Shown here: piece by piece, positions 1-8,064 of the stretch
Numbering within the stretch: position 1 is the stretch's first letter
Layout of the letters: the number at the start of each line of letters is the position of its first letter
Assembly: GCA_963850765.1 (NCBI GenBank)
Contig: CAWKMN010000009.1
Coordinates: forward strand, 62,001-126,000
Direction: 5' to 3'
DNA from: CAWKMN01 sp963850765
Lineage (GTDB): Bacteria > Chloroflexota > Anaerolineae > Aggregatilineales > Aggregatilineaceae
DNA length: 64,000 nucleotides
Program-made: the position numbers and the translations under genes
Notes under the pieces: model-generated
The model's input: only the letters and a program-made list of their open reading frames with translations
The model's database searches: none
What the model was told of the DNA's origin: nothing

Positions 1-129
1 GTGCTGTCCTCGCTCTACCCGGCGGCGACGGTCGTGCTGGCGCGCACGCTGCTGCACGAGCATATCACGCGCGTGCAGGCGATCGGGATCGGCGCGGTGC
101 TGGTGGCGATCCCCCTGATCGCGGCTTAA
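1..129 (+). CDS. EamA/DMT-type transporter, C-terminal fragment
   Basis: Only the last 42 residues lie in the window; the gene begins upstream. The tail starts with the pattern SSLYPAATVVLA, continues through a charged LLHEHI stretch, and ends in a hydrophobic helix (GIGAVLVAIPLIAA) before TAA at 127-129. This is how the last two helices of drug/metabolite-transporter (EamA) proteins usually look: a serine/tyrosine/proline-containing helix, a short loop with HE, then 'Q..G...I..GV'. The substrate cannot be inferred. The stop abuts and overlaps the convergent M20 peptidase gene, so the two share a 3' end. Confidence 0.55.
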   Translation: MLSSLYPAATVVLARTLLHEHITRVQAIGIGAVLVAIPLIAA

Positions 130-1269
130 TCCATCTGCCAGTCGATCAGCATCCGGGCGACCAGCGCGGCCCGGCGGTGCAGCGACCGGATATGCACATG
201 CTCGTGTGCGGCATGCAGCCCGCCGCCGTCGCCGCCCAGACCATCGAGCGTGGGGATGCCGAGTCGCGGCGGTGAAATTGCCGTCACTCGCGCCGCCGCT
301 GCCATCCTCACGGAGTTCCAGCCCAAGCGAGGCCGCGATCGCCTGCGCCTGCCGGACGGTGCGGATCATCTGCTCGTTGCGCTCCATTGGCCCGCGATCA
401 ACGCCTCCCTCGACGACGACTTCCGCGCCCGGCAGGGTAGGCAGCAGGTTCTGGATCGCGCCGTCGATGCGCGCGGCCTCGCTCGCCTTGAGGAAACGCA
501 CATCAACTTCGAGAGTCGCTTCGGGCGGGATGACGTTGGTGGCGATGCCGCCGCTGATCACCGTGACCGATACAGAGGTTCCGTTGGGCAGATCGTTGAG
601 GCTGTGCAGATAGAGCGCCTGATGCGCCGCCTCGATCACCGCGTTGATACCCTTTTCGGGGGCCTGCCCGGCATGCGACGCGCGCCCCTTCGTGCGGACC
701 GTGTACCGCCCGATCCCTTTGCGCCACGCCTTGAGCGCTTCCCCTTCCGAGGCTGGCTCCATGACCAGCACCAGACCCGCCGCTCTCGCCTTCTCCTCGA
801 TCAGCGCGCGCGAGCTGAGGCTGCCGATCTCCTCGTCGCTGTTATGGAACATCCAGATCGGGCGGCGCGGGATCTCGCCGCGATCGCGCAGGCCGCGCAT
901 CACTTCGAGCGCAATCGTCACGCCCGCCTTCATATCGGCTGCGCCCGGCCCGTAGAGCGTGCCGTTTTCCTCGCGCAGCGGCATCGTGTCGAGCGTGCCG
1001 ACCGGCCACACCGTATCCAGATGCGTGATGAGCAGGATCGGTTTGCCGGGTGCGTCGCCGTTCCAGACGGCGAACGGCAGATCACCGGACGTGCCGCCGG
1101 GGTAGATCGTCACCTCCGCGCCCATGTCGCGGCAGGTGTCGGCCACATAGCGCCCCAGCACATCGACGTGGTCCTTGCTCGTGCTCGGTGATTCCATCAG
1201 GACCAGCCGCCGCAGCAGGTCCACCATTTCGGGCGTGCGCTCGTTAAAGAACTGTAACAGGTCAGCCAT
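126..1269 (-). CDS. M20-family metallopeptidase (carboxypeptidase G2/ArgE-like), one frame break
   Basis: Zinc-dependent exopeptidase or deacylase of the M20 clan, about 380 residues once the frame is repaired. From ATG at 1267-1269 the protein shows the metal-site motif HLDTVWP (His83, Asp85), the bridging Asp in GPGAADMKAG (about 112), the catalytic/metal pair SDEEIGS (Glu146-147) and a dimerisation lid with RASHAG. Near the C-terminus the family motif SDGNFTAA is followed, one base out of frame, by LGIPTLDGLGGDGGGLHAAHEHV, which carries the last metal ligand. The break lies at about 262-270 and is repaired by dropping one base. DTVWP-type sequences are usual for carboxypeptidase-G2-like members, but the substrate is not determinable. 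Convergent with the preceding transporter. Confidence 0.85.
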
Positions 1270-1285
1270 CGGGTATCCTCATAGT

Positions 1286-1566
1286 TGAGAAAAAGGTCGT
1301 CGGTTGTTCGTTATGGGTTTTAAGTCATGAGTTTTGAGTTATGAGTTAGGCTTTATGCTCGATCGGCCTCACCCCCGACCCCCTCTCCAGCATAGTCAGA
1401 GAGAGGGGAGCGTCTTGTAGGGGCGGGTTAACAAACCCGCCCAAAGAGGCCCTGGGGGTTGCCCGACCCGCTGGGTCGCGTCCCCTTCTCTACCCCGGTT
1501 GGAGAGAAGCATCAAGAGGGGTGCGGCGCAAACTCAGAACTCAAGACTCAAAACTCATAACCCATT
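1286..1566. repeat. intergenic palindromic repeat cluster upstream of galT
   Basis: No gene is visible here. An imperfect inverted pair of A/T-richer sequence (GTTATGGGTTTTAAGTCATG near 1310-1348, its complement near 1531-1565) encloses two GC-rich families that recur throughout the window: the CCTCACCCCC...CTCTCCA...GAGAGGGGAG type at 1369-1410 and the GTAGGGGCGGGTTAACAAAC type at 1417-1443, followed by a GGTTGCCCGACCC...GGGTCGC arm to 1480. The remaining bases up to galT (1567-1674) show no clear feature. Confidence 0.7.
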
Positions 1567-1680
1567 CCCTCTGTTCTACCACACTGCGCGCGCCATCACC
1601 ATTCGCAATTCGCGCGGCGCAAGCGTATGATTAAAGCGCTGCATGGTGCCTGATGCTGAACGTGGTCTTGAGTGATGAGC

Positions 1681-2740
1681 ATGCCGAAGCCGAAGCCGAA
1701 TCTTGATCTGAACGAACACCCGCATCGCCGCTTATAACCCGCTGACCAACGAGTGGATTCTCGTCTCGCCGCATCGCGCCAAACGCCCCTGGCGCGGACA
1801 GGTCGAACCGCCAGCACCCGAAGTCCGCCCCACCCACGATCCGACCTGTTACCTGTGTCCCGGCAACAAACGCGTAGGCGGACAGGTCAATCCCGCCTAT
1901 GCCGCGACCTATGTCTTCGATAACGACTTCCCGGCGCTGCTGCGCGACACACCGACCACCGAATCGACCGATCACCCGCTGTTCCGCGCCCAGGGCGACC
2001 GGGGGATCTGCCGCGTGATCTGCTTCTCGCCGCGCCACGATCTGACGCTGGCGCTGATGGAAACGGCCGACATTCGCCGCGTGGTTGATACGTGGGCCGA
2101 GCAGACGCTCGACATCGGCGGGCACGATTTTATCGGCTACGTGCAGATCTTCGAGAACAAGGGCGAGATGATGGGCTGCTCCGATCCGCACCCGCACGGG
2201 CAGATCTGGTCCACCACGTGGATGCCGCGCGAAGTCGCTAAGGAGATCGTCGCGCAGCGGGAGTATTTCAACGCGCACGGCGTCACGCTGCTGGCCGATT
2301 ATCTGGCCGAAGAACAGCGCCGCCAGGAGCGCATCGTCTACGCCAACGAGCATTGGACGGTGTTGGTTCCGTTCTGGGCGACGTGGCCCTTCGAGACCCT
2401 GCTGGTCAGCAACCGGCCCGCGCGCCGCCTGCCGGATCTGGACAGCGCCGAGCGCGACGCCCTGGCCGACGCCATCCATCACCTGACCGTGCGCTACGAC
2501 AACCTGTTCCTGACGTCGTTTCCCTACAGCATGGGCTGGCACCAGCAGCCAACCGACGGCGCGGACTATCCCTACTGGCACCTGCACGCGCACTACTACC
2601 CGCCGCTGCTGCGCAGTGCGACGATCAAAAAGTTCATGGTGGGCTACGAACTGCTCGCCACACCGCAGCGCGATATTCCCGCCGAGCAGGCCGCGGCCCG
2701 GCTGCGCGATCTGAGCGACCCGCACTACAGCCGCCAATGA
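1681..2740 (+). CDS. galT: galactose-1-phosphate uridylyltransferase, one frame break near the N-terminus
   Basis: Leloir-pathway enzyme exchanging UMP between UDP-glucose and galactose-1-phosphate. The N-terminus MPKPKPNLDLNEHPHRR starts at ATG 1681, and the frame then shifts: removing one T at 1732-1733 continues it as YNPLTNEWILVSPHRAKRPW. The corrected protein is 352 residues, the family's normal size. Visible motifs are the zinc-site CYLCPGNKR, FDNDFPAL, and the active-site SDPHPHGQIW (about residue 170) whose second His is the nucleotidylated residue. The C-terminal HIT-like half contains GWHQQPTDG and WHLHAHYYPPL. The stop TGA overlaps a possible ATG of the next gene. galK lies one gene downstream, so the pathway context is strong. 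Confidence 0.93.
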
Positions 2741-2757
2741 CCGCGACTGAGGGGGGT

Positions 2758-4293
2758 ATGGCATCATCCGAACGTCTCTCACGCCTGTTCTGGCCGGTGG
2801 TCGCCCTGCTGGTGATCGCCGGGGCCGCGCTGCGCTTTGTCGATCTGGGCGGTCCGAGCCTGTGGATCGACGAGATGTTCACCGCGATGCGGGCGCAGGC
2901 GTCGCTCCAGCGGATGTTCGTGCTGGTGCGCGAATCCGGCAACCAGACGCCCTTTTATTACCTCGCCCTGCAAGCCTATCCAACGGGGTCGGAATGGGCG
3001 CTGCGCTCGTTTTCGGCGCTGCTCGGCCTGCTGGGGATCGTGCTGCTGGCGTACACCGTCCGGCAGCTTTATGGCCGGGCGGACGTGGCGCTGTGGGCGG
3101 CGGCGCTGCTGGCCGTCAACCCCTATCACGTCTGGCTGTCGCGCAACGGACGGTTCTACAGCCTGGTGTTTGTGCTGGCACTGCTGGCATCGTACAGCTT
3201 TTTGTGGCTGATCAACCACCAGCAGTCGAGAGTCCATTGGGTGCTGCTGGTGCTGTCCAGCGCGGCGGCCTATATCACCCACTATCTGACGGTCGCGCTG
3301 CCCGTGGCGCAGTACGTCGTGTTAGGCTTTGTGCTGCGCCGGCGACGCCGCTTTTTCCGTCACTGGCTGCTGGCCCAGATTGTGGCCGGGATTCCGCTGC
3401 TGCTGTGGGTGATCTACCTGATGCGAGGGGGAACTGTGTCGGCCGGGATCAACTGGATCGAAAAGCCCGCGCCGGAAGATATTCTGCTCACGCTAACCAA
3501 CATGACGGTGGGCTATACGCAGGATGTCCCCTGGTACGCGCTGCCCGGACTCGCGCTGGCGCTGGCCGGATTAGCGATCGGGGTGGCACGCACTGTCCGC
3601 CAGCCGGTGATCCAGACCGAGCGCTGGTACTGGTTCTGGCTGGTGACCCTGACTTTGCTCAGCATTTTTGCTGTCTCGTGGCTGCTCCACCCGCTGTATG
3701 TGGACCGCTATTTCGCGCTGTTTCTGCCGGGGATCATCCTGCTTGTGGTCTACGGATGGGATACACTGGCCGAACGCGGCCGCCCGCGATGGGGCGCGGC
3801 AGCCCCGTGGCTTAGCACGGGGGCGCTGGCGGTGATCGCGCTGACCGGGCTGGTGCAGGTGATCACGACCATCGACGCGCGCCGCTATTACAAGGAAGAG
3901 TGGGAGCAGGCGGCTGATTACGTGGCCGCCAACTTCCAGCCCGGCGACGGCGTGCTGGCGGGTACGCCGCCCGAACTGCTCCTGTTCAAACGGTACTTCG
4001 CTGTGCAGGATTTCGCCTATTCCTGGACGAAAGAAGATAATCTTCAAACCATTGAGCCGTACCAGGAGCCGGTCAGCCGGGTGTGGATGATCAGCCATCT
4101 CACCCACCGGAAGACCACGCACAACAACGAACTGGTTCAGCCAGGGGAGCGCGGGTCGGACCCGGTGACGTACTGGCCGCCCTGGGTGGATCAGCGCCGC
4201 GCGCAGATTATCGATCAGCGGCAGTTTAACGGGATTACGGTCTTCCTCGTGGATACGAGCGAGGAAGCCACCCTGCTCATGGAATCACCTTAA
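2758..4293 (+). CDS. polytopic membrane glycosyltransferase (PMT/ArnT, GT39/GT83-like)
   Basis: Integral-membrane glycosyltransferase of the GT-C type, 511 residues. The first helix is followed by DLGGPSLWIDEMF, the Asp-Glu-containing first extracytoplasmic loop typical of PMT/ArnT-like enzymes that take polyprenyl-phosphate sugars. About ten further hydrophobic segments follow, and then a C-terminal soluble region of roughly 130 residues (EWEQAADYVAANFQPGDGVL onward). I chose ATG 2758 because GAGGGGGGT lies directly upstream; ATG 2737, overlapping the galT stop, is in frame and possible. Lying between galT and galK it is probably in the same transcript. Acceptor and donor cannot be read from the sequence. 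Confidence 0.8.
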   Translation: MASSERLSRLFWPVVALLVIAGAALRFVDLGGPSLWIDEMFTAMRAQASLQRMFVLVRESGNQTPFYYLALQAYPTGSEWALRSFSALLGLLGIVLLAYTVRQLYGRADVALWAAALLAVNPYHVWLSRNGRFYSLVFVLALLASYSFLWLINHQQSRVHWVLLVLSSAAAYITHYLTVALPVAQYVVLGFVLRRRRRFFRHWLLAQIVAGIPLLLWVIYLMRGGTVSAGINWIEKPAPEDILLTLTNMTVGYTQDVPWYALPGLALALAGLAIGVARTVRQPVIQTERWYWFWLVTLTLLSIFAVSWLLHPLYVDRYFALFLPGIILLVVYGWDTLAERGRPRWGAAAPWLSTGALAVIALTGLVQVITTIDARRYYKEEWEQAADYVAANFQPGDGVLAGTPPELLLFKRYFAVQDFAYSWTKEDNLQTIEPYQEPVSRVWMISHLTHRKTTHNNELVQPGERGSDPVTYWPPWVDQRRAQIIDQRQFNGITVFLVDTSEEATLLMESP

Positions 4294-4312
4294 CATCTGA
4301 GGAAAGGAACTT

Positions 4313-5461
4313 ATGTCCGCTCTGAGGGAGACCATTCTCAGCACCTTCGAAAAACATTTCCACACGCCGCCGACGCTGCTGGCGCACGCACCGGGCCGCG
4401 TCAATATCATCGGGGAGCACACCGATTACAACGACGGCTTTGTGCTGCCCGCGGCGATTGACCGGGCGGTGTACATCGCGGCGCGGCCCCGCACCGATAC
4501 GACCGTTCGCATCGTGTCGGTGGATTTTGACGCCCGCACGCAGTTTGAGCTTGATAAGCTGGACGATCCCGATCTTCCGGCGTGGAGCCGCTATCCGCGC
4601 GGGGTGCTGTGGTGGCTGCAAGGCCACGGCCACTATGTGCCTGGCTTCGACGCGGTCATCGGCGGTGATATTCCGATCGGCGCGGGGCTGTCGTCGTCGG
4701 CGGCCGTCGAGGTCGGGATGATCGAGTTGGGGCTGGCACTGGGCGGCGGGCGCATGGATCAGGTGGATAAGGCGCTGGCCGGCGTCGAGGTCGAGCACCA
4801 GTTTATCGGGATGCCATGCGGCGTGATGGATCAGATGGCATCCGCGATGGGCAAGGCCGGGCACCTGCTGCTGATCGACTGCCGCACGCTCGGCGCGGAG
4901 CCGATCCCCGTGCCGGCCAGCGTGAGCATCGTGATCATGGATACGGCTAAGCAGCGCGGGCTGGTCGATTCCGAATATGCGGCGCGGCGCGAACAGTGCG
5001 AGACCGCCGCCGAGAAGTTGGGCGTCGCGGCCCTGCGCGACGTGACCGCCTCGCAGGTGGAAGCAAACCGCGAATTGTTAGGTGATATACTCTACCGCCG
5101 CGCCAAGCATGTCGTGACGGAAAATGACCGCGTCAATCTCACGGTCGTCGCGCTGCGCGCGGGAGGATTGAAGACGGTGGGCACGGCGCTCCAGAAAAGC
5201 CACCTCAGCCTGCGCAACGATTACGAGGTAAGCTGCCCCGAACTCGATACGATGGTCGAACTGGCGAACGCGCAGCCCGGTTGTTACGGCGCGCGGATGA
5301 CCGGCGGCGGCTTCGGCGGGTGCGCGGTGGCACTGGTGGAAAATGGGGCGGTCGAGGCGTTTGTGCAGGCGGTCGGCCCGGCCTATACCGAAAAGACCGG
5401 CTTAAATCCGCGCCTGTACGTCTGTCAGGCCGCCGCGGGCAGCGCCGTCGAGACGCTGTAA
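4313..5461 (+). CDS. galK: galactokinase
   Basis: ATP-dependent C1 phosphorylation of alpha-D-galactose, first committed Leloir step; GHMP-kinase fold, cytoplasmic. 382 residues, normal for the family. The galactokinase signature PGRVNIIGEHTDYNDGFVLP is at residues 29-48, the GHMP ATP-binding loop IPIGAGLSSSAAVEVG near 120-135, catalytic Asp in MPCGVMDQMAS near 170, and the third GHMP motif GARMTGGGFGGCAVAL near 330. ATG 4313 follows an AGGAAAGG ribosome-binding site at 6-8 bases. It sits 19 bases after the glycosyltransferase and forms a galT-GT-galK operon. The epimerase-like SDR at 50 kb is not linked. Confidence 0.96.
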   Translation: MSALRETILSTFEKHFHTPPTLLAHAPGRVNIIGEHTDYNDGFVLPAAIDRAVYIAARPRTDTTVRIVSVDFDARTQFELDKLDDPDLPAWSRYPRGVLWWLQGHGHYVPGFDAVIGGDIPIGAGLSSSAAVEVGMIELGLALGGGRMDQVDKALAGVEVEHQFIGMPCGVMDQMASAMGKAGHLLLIDCRTLGAEPIPVPASVSIVIMDTAKQRGLVDSEYAARREQCETAAEKLGVAALRDVTASQVEANRELLGDILYRRAKHVVTENDRVNLTVVALRAGGLKTVGTALQKSHLSLRNDYEVSCPELDTMVELANAQPGCYGARMTGGGFGGCAVALVENGAVEAFVQAVGPAYTEKTGLNPRLYVCQAAAGSAVETL

Positions 5462-5490
5462 ACGGCGCCGCAAGCAGCGCACCCATTCTG

Positions 5491-6666
5491 ATGTCCGATT
5501 CGTCTTCTCCCGCTCCCAAACCGCCGCGACCCGTGCTCGAAGTCGCGGCGCTGTTTTTGCGCATCGGCGCGACCGCGTTTGGCGGTCCAGCCGCGCATAT
5601 CGCCATGATGCGCCAGGACGTGATCGCAAAGCGCAAATGGATCGACGAGCAGCATTTCCTCGATCTGCTCGGCGCGACCAACCTCATCCCTGGCCCCAAT
5701 TCGAGCGAGATGGCGATGCATATCGGCTACGTGCGCGCCGGGCTGCGCGGCCTGCTGGCGGGCGGGTTGGGCTTTCTGCTGCCGGGCATGATTATGACGC
5801 TGGCGCTGGCCTGGGGCTATGTTGAGTACGGCACAACTCCGGCGGCCGGCTGGCTGCTGTACGGCATCAAGCCCGTGATTATCCCGCTGATCCTGGTGGC
5901 GCTGTGGAGTCTGGCGCAAAAGGCCGTGCATGACTGGCTGACCGGCGTCGTCGGCGTGCTGAGCCTGATCCTGTACTTTGCGGGCGTGAACTTCGTGCTG
6001 ATCCTGGTGGGCGGCGGGCTGCTGGTCATGCTGATGCGCGCCCGGTCAGGCCCGCTGCACGCGGCGCTGGTTCCACTGCCATTCGCCGCAAGTACAGCCG
6101 TCAGTGCGGCCGCAGGTACAGCCGCAGGTGCAGCCGCCGCGACAATCAATATGGCCCGGCTGGCCTGGGTGTTCTTTAAGATCGGGGCGCTGCTCTACGG
6201 CTCCGGCTACGTGCTGTTTGCCTTTATGCACGCCGAACTGGTCGAACACTACGGCTGGCTGACCGAGCAGCAGTTGATCGACGCGATCGCGTTTGGGCAG
6301 ATGACGCCCGGCCCGCTGTCCACGACGACCACGTTCATCGGCTACCTGCTGGCCGGGGTGCCGGGGGCGCTGCTGGCGACGTTTGCCTTTTACCTGCCGG
6401 CGTTTATCGTCGTGGCCCTCAGCAACCCGCTGATCCCGCGTATCCGCCGGTCGGTGTGGGCAAGCAGCCTGCTGGACGGCGTGAACGTCGCCTCGCTTGG
6501 GCTGATGACGGGCGTCACCTGGGAACTGGCCCGCGCCGCCTACCCGGACGTATTCACACTGGCGCTGGGCGCTGTCGCCGCGGTGCTGATGCTTCGTTAT
6601 AATATCAATTCAGTAGGGCTGGTGCTGTTCGGGGCCGGGATGGGATTGCTGAGCGCGCTGTATTAG
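5491..6666 (+). CDS. chrA: chromate transporter, two-domain ChrA type
   Basis: Bidomain CHR-family permease of 391 residues. Each half carries the family's characteristic loop: N-terminal LLGATNLIPGPNSSEMAMHIG (start GPAAHIAMMRQDV) and C-terminal AFGQMTPGPLSTTTTFIGY, each followed by a G-rich hydrophobic hairpin ending LPG or LPAF. The family exports chromate and may move other oxyanions such as sulfate. The inter-domain linker (about residues 180-225) is Ala-rich with an (Ala-Gly) run. The start at ATG 5491 gives MSDSSSPAPKPPRPV and a membrane-proximal N-terminus; the frame is open further upstream into galK, which I reject. It may be cotranscribed with galK (29-base gap). Confidence 0.9.
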   Translation: MSDSSSPAPKPPRPVLEVAALFLRIGATAFGGPAAHIAMMRQDVIAKRKWIDEQHFLDLLGATNLIPGPNSSEMAMHIGYVRAGLRGLLAGGLGFLLPGMIMTLALAWGYVEYGTTPAAGWLLYGIKPVIIPLILVALWSLAQKAVHDWLTGVVGVLSLILYFAGVNFVLILVGGGLLVMLMRARSGPLHAALVPLPFAASTAVSAAAGTAAGAAAATINMARLAWVFFKIGALLYGSGYVLFAFMHAELVEHYGWLTEQQLIDAIAFGQMTPGPLSTTTTFIGYLLAGVPGALLATFAFYLPAFIVVALSNPLIPRIRRSVWASSLLDGVNVASLGLMTGVTWELARAAYPDVFTLALGAVAAVLMLRYNINSVGLVLFGAGMGLLSALY

Positions 6667-6800
6667 GAACGCAGTGATTGGTGGTTGGTTGTTAGTTTTT
6701 GGTTCTTGGTTTTTAGTGAGGTCCGTCGTCTCGAAGGATTCCCACTGTTCGACGGCTGGCTCTTACCAATAACTAAAAACCAATCACCAATAACCGGAAG
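6667..6800. repeat. A/T-rich inverted repeat between chrA and a small gene
   Basis: GTTGGTTGTTAGTTTTTGG at about 6683-6701 with TTCTTGGTTTTTAGTG is mirrored by AACTAAAAACCAATCACCAA at about 6771-6790. The pair could fold into an imperfect hairpin of about 120 bases. Related TTGGTTGTTAGTT-type sequence recurs near 13925, 28808 and 45052. The hairpin may end chrA transcription, but the small gene at 6815 starts just after it with GGAAGGAGATC as ribosome-binding site. Confidence 0.6.
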
Positions 6801-6814
6801 GAGATCAGCACGGC

Positions 6815-7057
6815 ATGGACGATGAACCTTTAACAACCCGGTTGTGGATGGGCGGAGTCGAGGTCGATTTTTTGCGGTGGACCGCACACGGCCTGATTTA
6901 TACGCGGGTAGGGTCGCGCGAGACAATGGCGAATCTGACGCGCGGCACGCTCCGCCGCCTGCTGCAAGAAGGCACCCTGCGGATCGAGGGCTACCGCCCG
7001 GATTGGGCCTATTTCGAAGACGACGAGGACGATCCGCCCGCTGGCAAGGAGCCATAA
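6815..7057 (+). CDS. small protein of unknown function (80 aa)
   Basis: I do not recognise this family. It is a short soluble protein with a mixed beta-like start (TTRLWMGGVEVDFLRWTAHG), a basic central helix (NLTRGTLRRLLQEGTLRIEGY) and a strongly acidic tail (YFEDDEDD). An excellent ribosome-binding site (GGAAGGAGA) precedes ATG 6815 by 8-9 bases, and the coding bias matches neighbouring genes. The next two small genes follow with gaps of 3 and 15 bases, so the three likely form one transcript. Confidence 0.6.
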   Translation: MDDEPLTTRLWMGGVEVDFLRWTAHGLIYTRVGSRETMANLTRGTLRRLLQEGTLRIEGYRPDWAYFEDDEDDPPAGKEP

Positions 7058-7060
7058 GCA

Positions 7061-7324
7061 ATGGCCCGGCAGTCGCACGGATTGCCGCCCGGACCCAAAC
7101 CGCCGCCCCGCGTGGACGACTGGCTGGTTGGCGGTGAGGAGGATCGCCCCGCGCGACCCCGCTGGAATATCTGGCGGGCGCTCGGACTCGCGGCCGCGGT
7201 GATCGGTGCGTTTCTGTTCCTGAGCGTTATTTTTGGCACGAACGCGGGGACGTGTGTCCTCTCCATCCCGGCGGGGATGGCCCTCTATGAAGTGTGGTAC
7301 CTGACGGTTGAGCGATTGGAATAG
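7061..7324 (+). CDS. small membrane protein of unknown function (87 aa)
   Basis: Not recognised. The N-terminal 45 residues are hydrophilic and proline-rich (GLPPGPKPPPRVDDW). Two closely spaced hydrophobic segments follow: AAAVIGAFLFLSVIFG, and a shorter one around CVLSIPAGMALYEVWYL. It would therefore be a membrane hairpin with a short cytoplasmic tail. It starts 3 bases after the previous stop and is probably translated with it. Confidence 0.55.
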   Translation: MARQSHGLPPGPKPPPRVDDWLVGGEEDRPARPRWNIWRALGLAAAVIGAFLFLSVIFGTNAGTCVLSIPAGMALYEVWYLTVERLE

Positions 7325-7339
7325 CAGGTAACGATCGGC

Positions 7340-7792
7340 ATGACCAGCAAGCGCAGCATCTTCTTTGACGAGTGGCAGGCGTGCCTGCGCGCGCACTATA
7401 TCCACGTCATCCGCACCAATGACGCCGTGACCGAGCGGACGCTGCGATCGGTCTTGCGGCAAAGCGGCCTGACCGACGCGGATCTCCAGCGGCTGGTCGA
7501 TGAGGCATTTGCGCTTGGCCCGGTGGATCCCGACGATGAGATCCGTATGGAGCCGGACCTCACGGCCGCCGATGAGCTTCCGGCCGAGCCGGAGGCACTC
7601 GTTACCGACGAGGAAGCGGGCGACGAGACAGCGCTCCCTGACGAGATCCCGCCCGACGACGAATCGGAACCGGCACCCCTCGACGAGACTCCTGCCGCCG
7701 ACGATGGCGCTGAGGGTGTTGAGGGTGCTGAGGACGAGCCGCCGCCCGATGCCGATCAGCCGCCTTCACCGCATCAATTGTCGATGTTCTGA
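7340..7792 (+). CDS. acidic protein of unknown function (150 aa)
   Basis: Not recognised. The first 60 residues look folded (SIFFDEWQACLRAHYIHVIR, then TLRSVLRQSGLTDADLQRLV, a possible helix-turn-helix-like pair). The last 90 are low-complexity, rich in Asp, Glu, Pro and Ala, and end in DQPPSPHQLSMF. An N-terminal adaptor with a disordered acidic tail is a fair description; no function is proposed. It is the third gene in the run of small genes and is followed by a repeat-filled gap. Confidence 0.55.
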   Translation: MTSKRSIFFDEWQACLRAHYIHVIRTNDAVTERTLRSVLRQSGLTDADLQRLVDEAFALGPVDPDDEIRMEPDLTAADELPAEPEALVTDEEAGDETALPDEIPPDDESEPAPLDETPAADDGAEGVEGAEDEPPPDADQPPSPHQLSMF

Positions 7793-7800
7793 GGGAGAGC

Positions 7801-8064
7801 CTAACTCCCCGGTTTGTTCACATAGTTTACCCCTCCCTAAATCCCTCCCCGCAGGTGGAGAGGGACTTCACTCTCCCCTTTCTCCGCGTGCGGGGATAAG
7901 GGACGCCGACCGAAGGTCGGACGGGGATAGGGGTAAAGAAGGAATGCCGCCTGATACGCCTTTGCGGGCGGGCTTGTTAGCCCGCCCCTACGAATTGGCG
8001 CGCAGCAAGCACCTTTCTCCCCTCTCCATCACATGGAGAGGGGCAGGGGGTGAGGCCAATCCGG
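7801..8064. repeat. composite of three GC-rich palindromic repeat families
   Basis: No gene seen. In order: the TTTACCCCTCCCTAAATCCC family (about 7827-7936) with internal GCCGACCGAAGGTCGGAC palindrome at 7907-7923; a reversed copy of the GGGCGGGCTTGTTAGCCCGC family at 7966-7992; and the CCCCTCTCCATCACATGGAG family (8018-8060). All three recur elsewhere in the window, always between genes. Confidence 0.75.

Noticed and set aside
1732..1733. Programmed ribosomal frameshifting as the cause of the frame breaks
   Set aside because: No common slippery heptamer, stimulatory structure or stop-codon arrangement; families affected are not known to use it.
2353..2757. N-terminal extension of the membrane glycosyltransferase
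   Set aside because: Overlaps galT in another frame; a strong ribosome-binding site and start lie at 2758.
7801..8064. CRISPR array
   Set aside because: Repeats are palindromic, of unequal type and spacing, and not tandem; no spacer pattern or cas genes.
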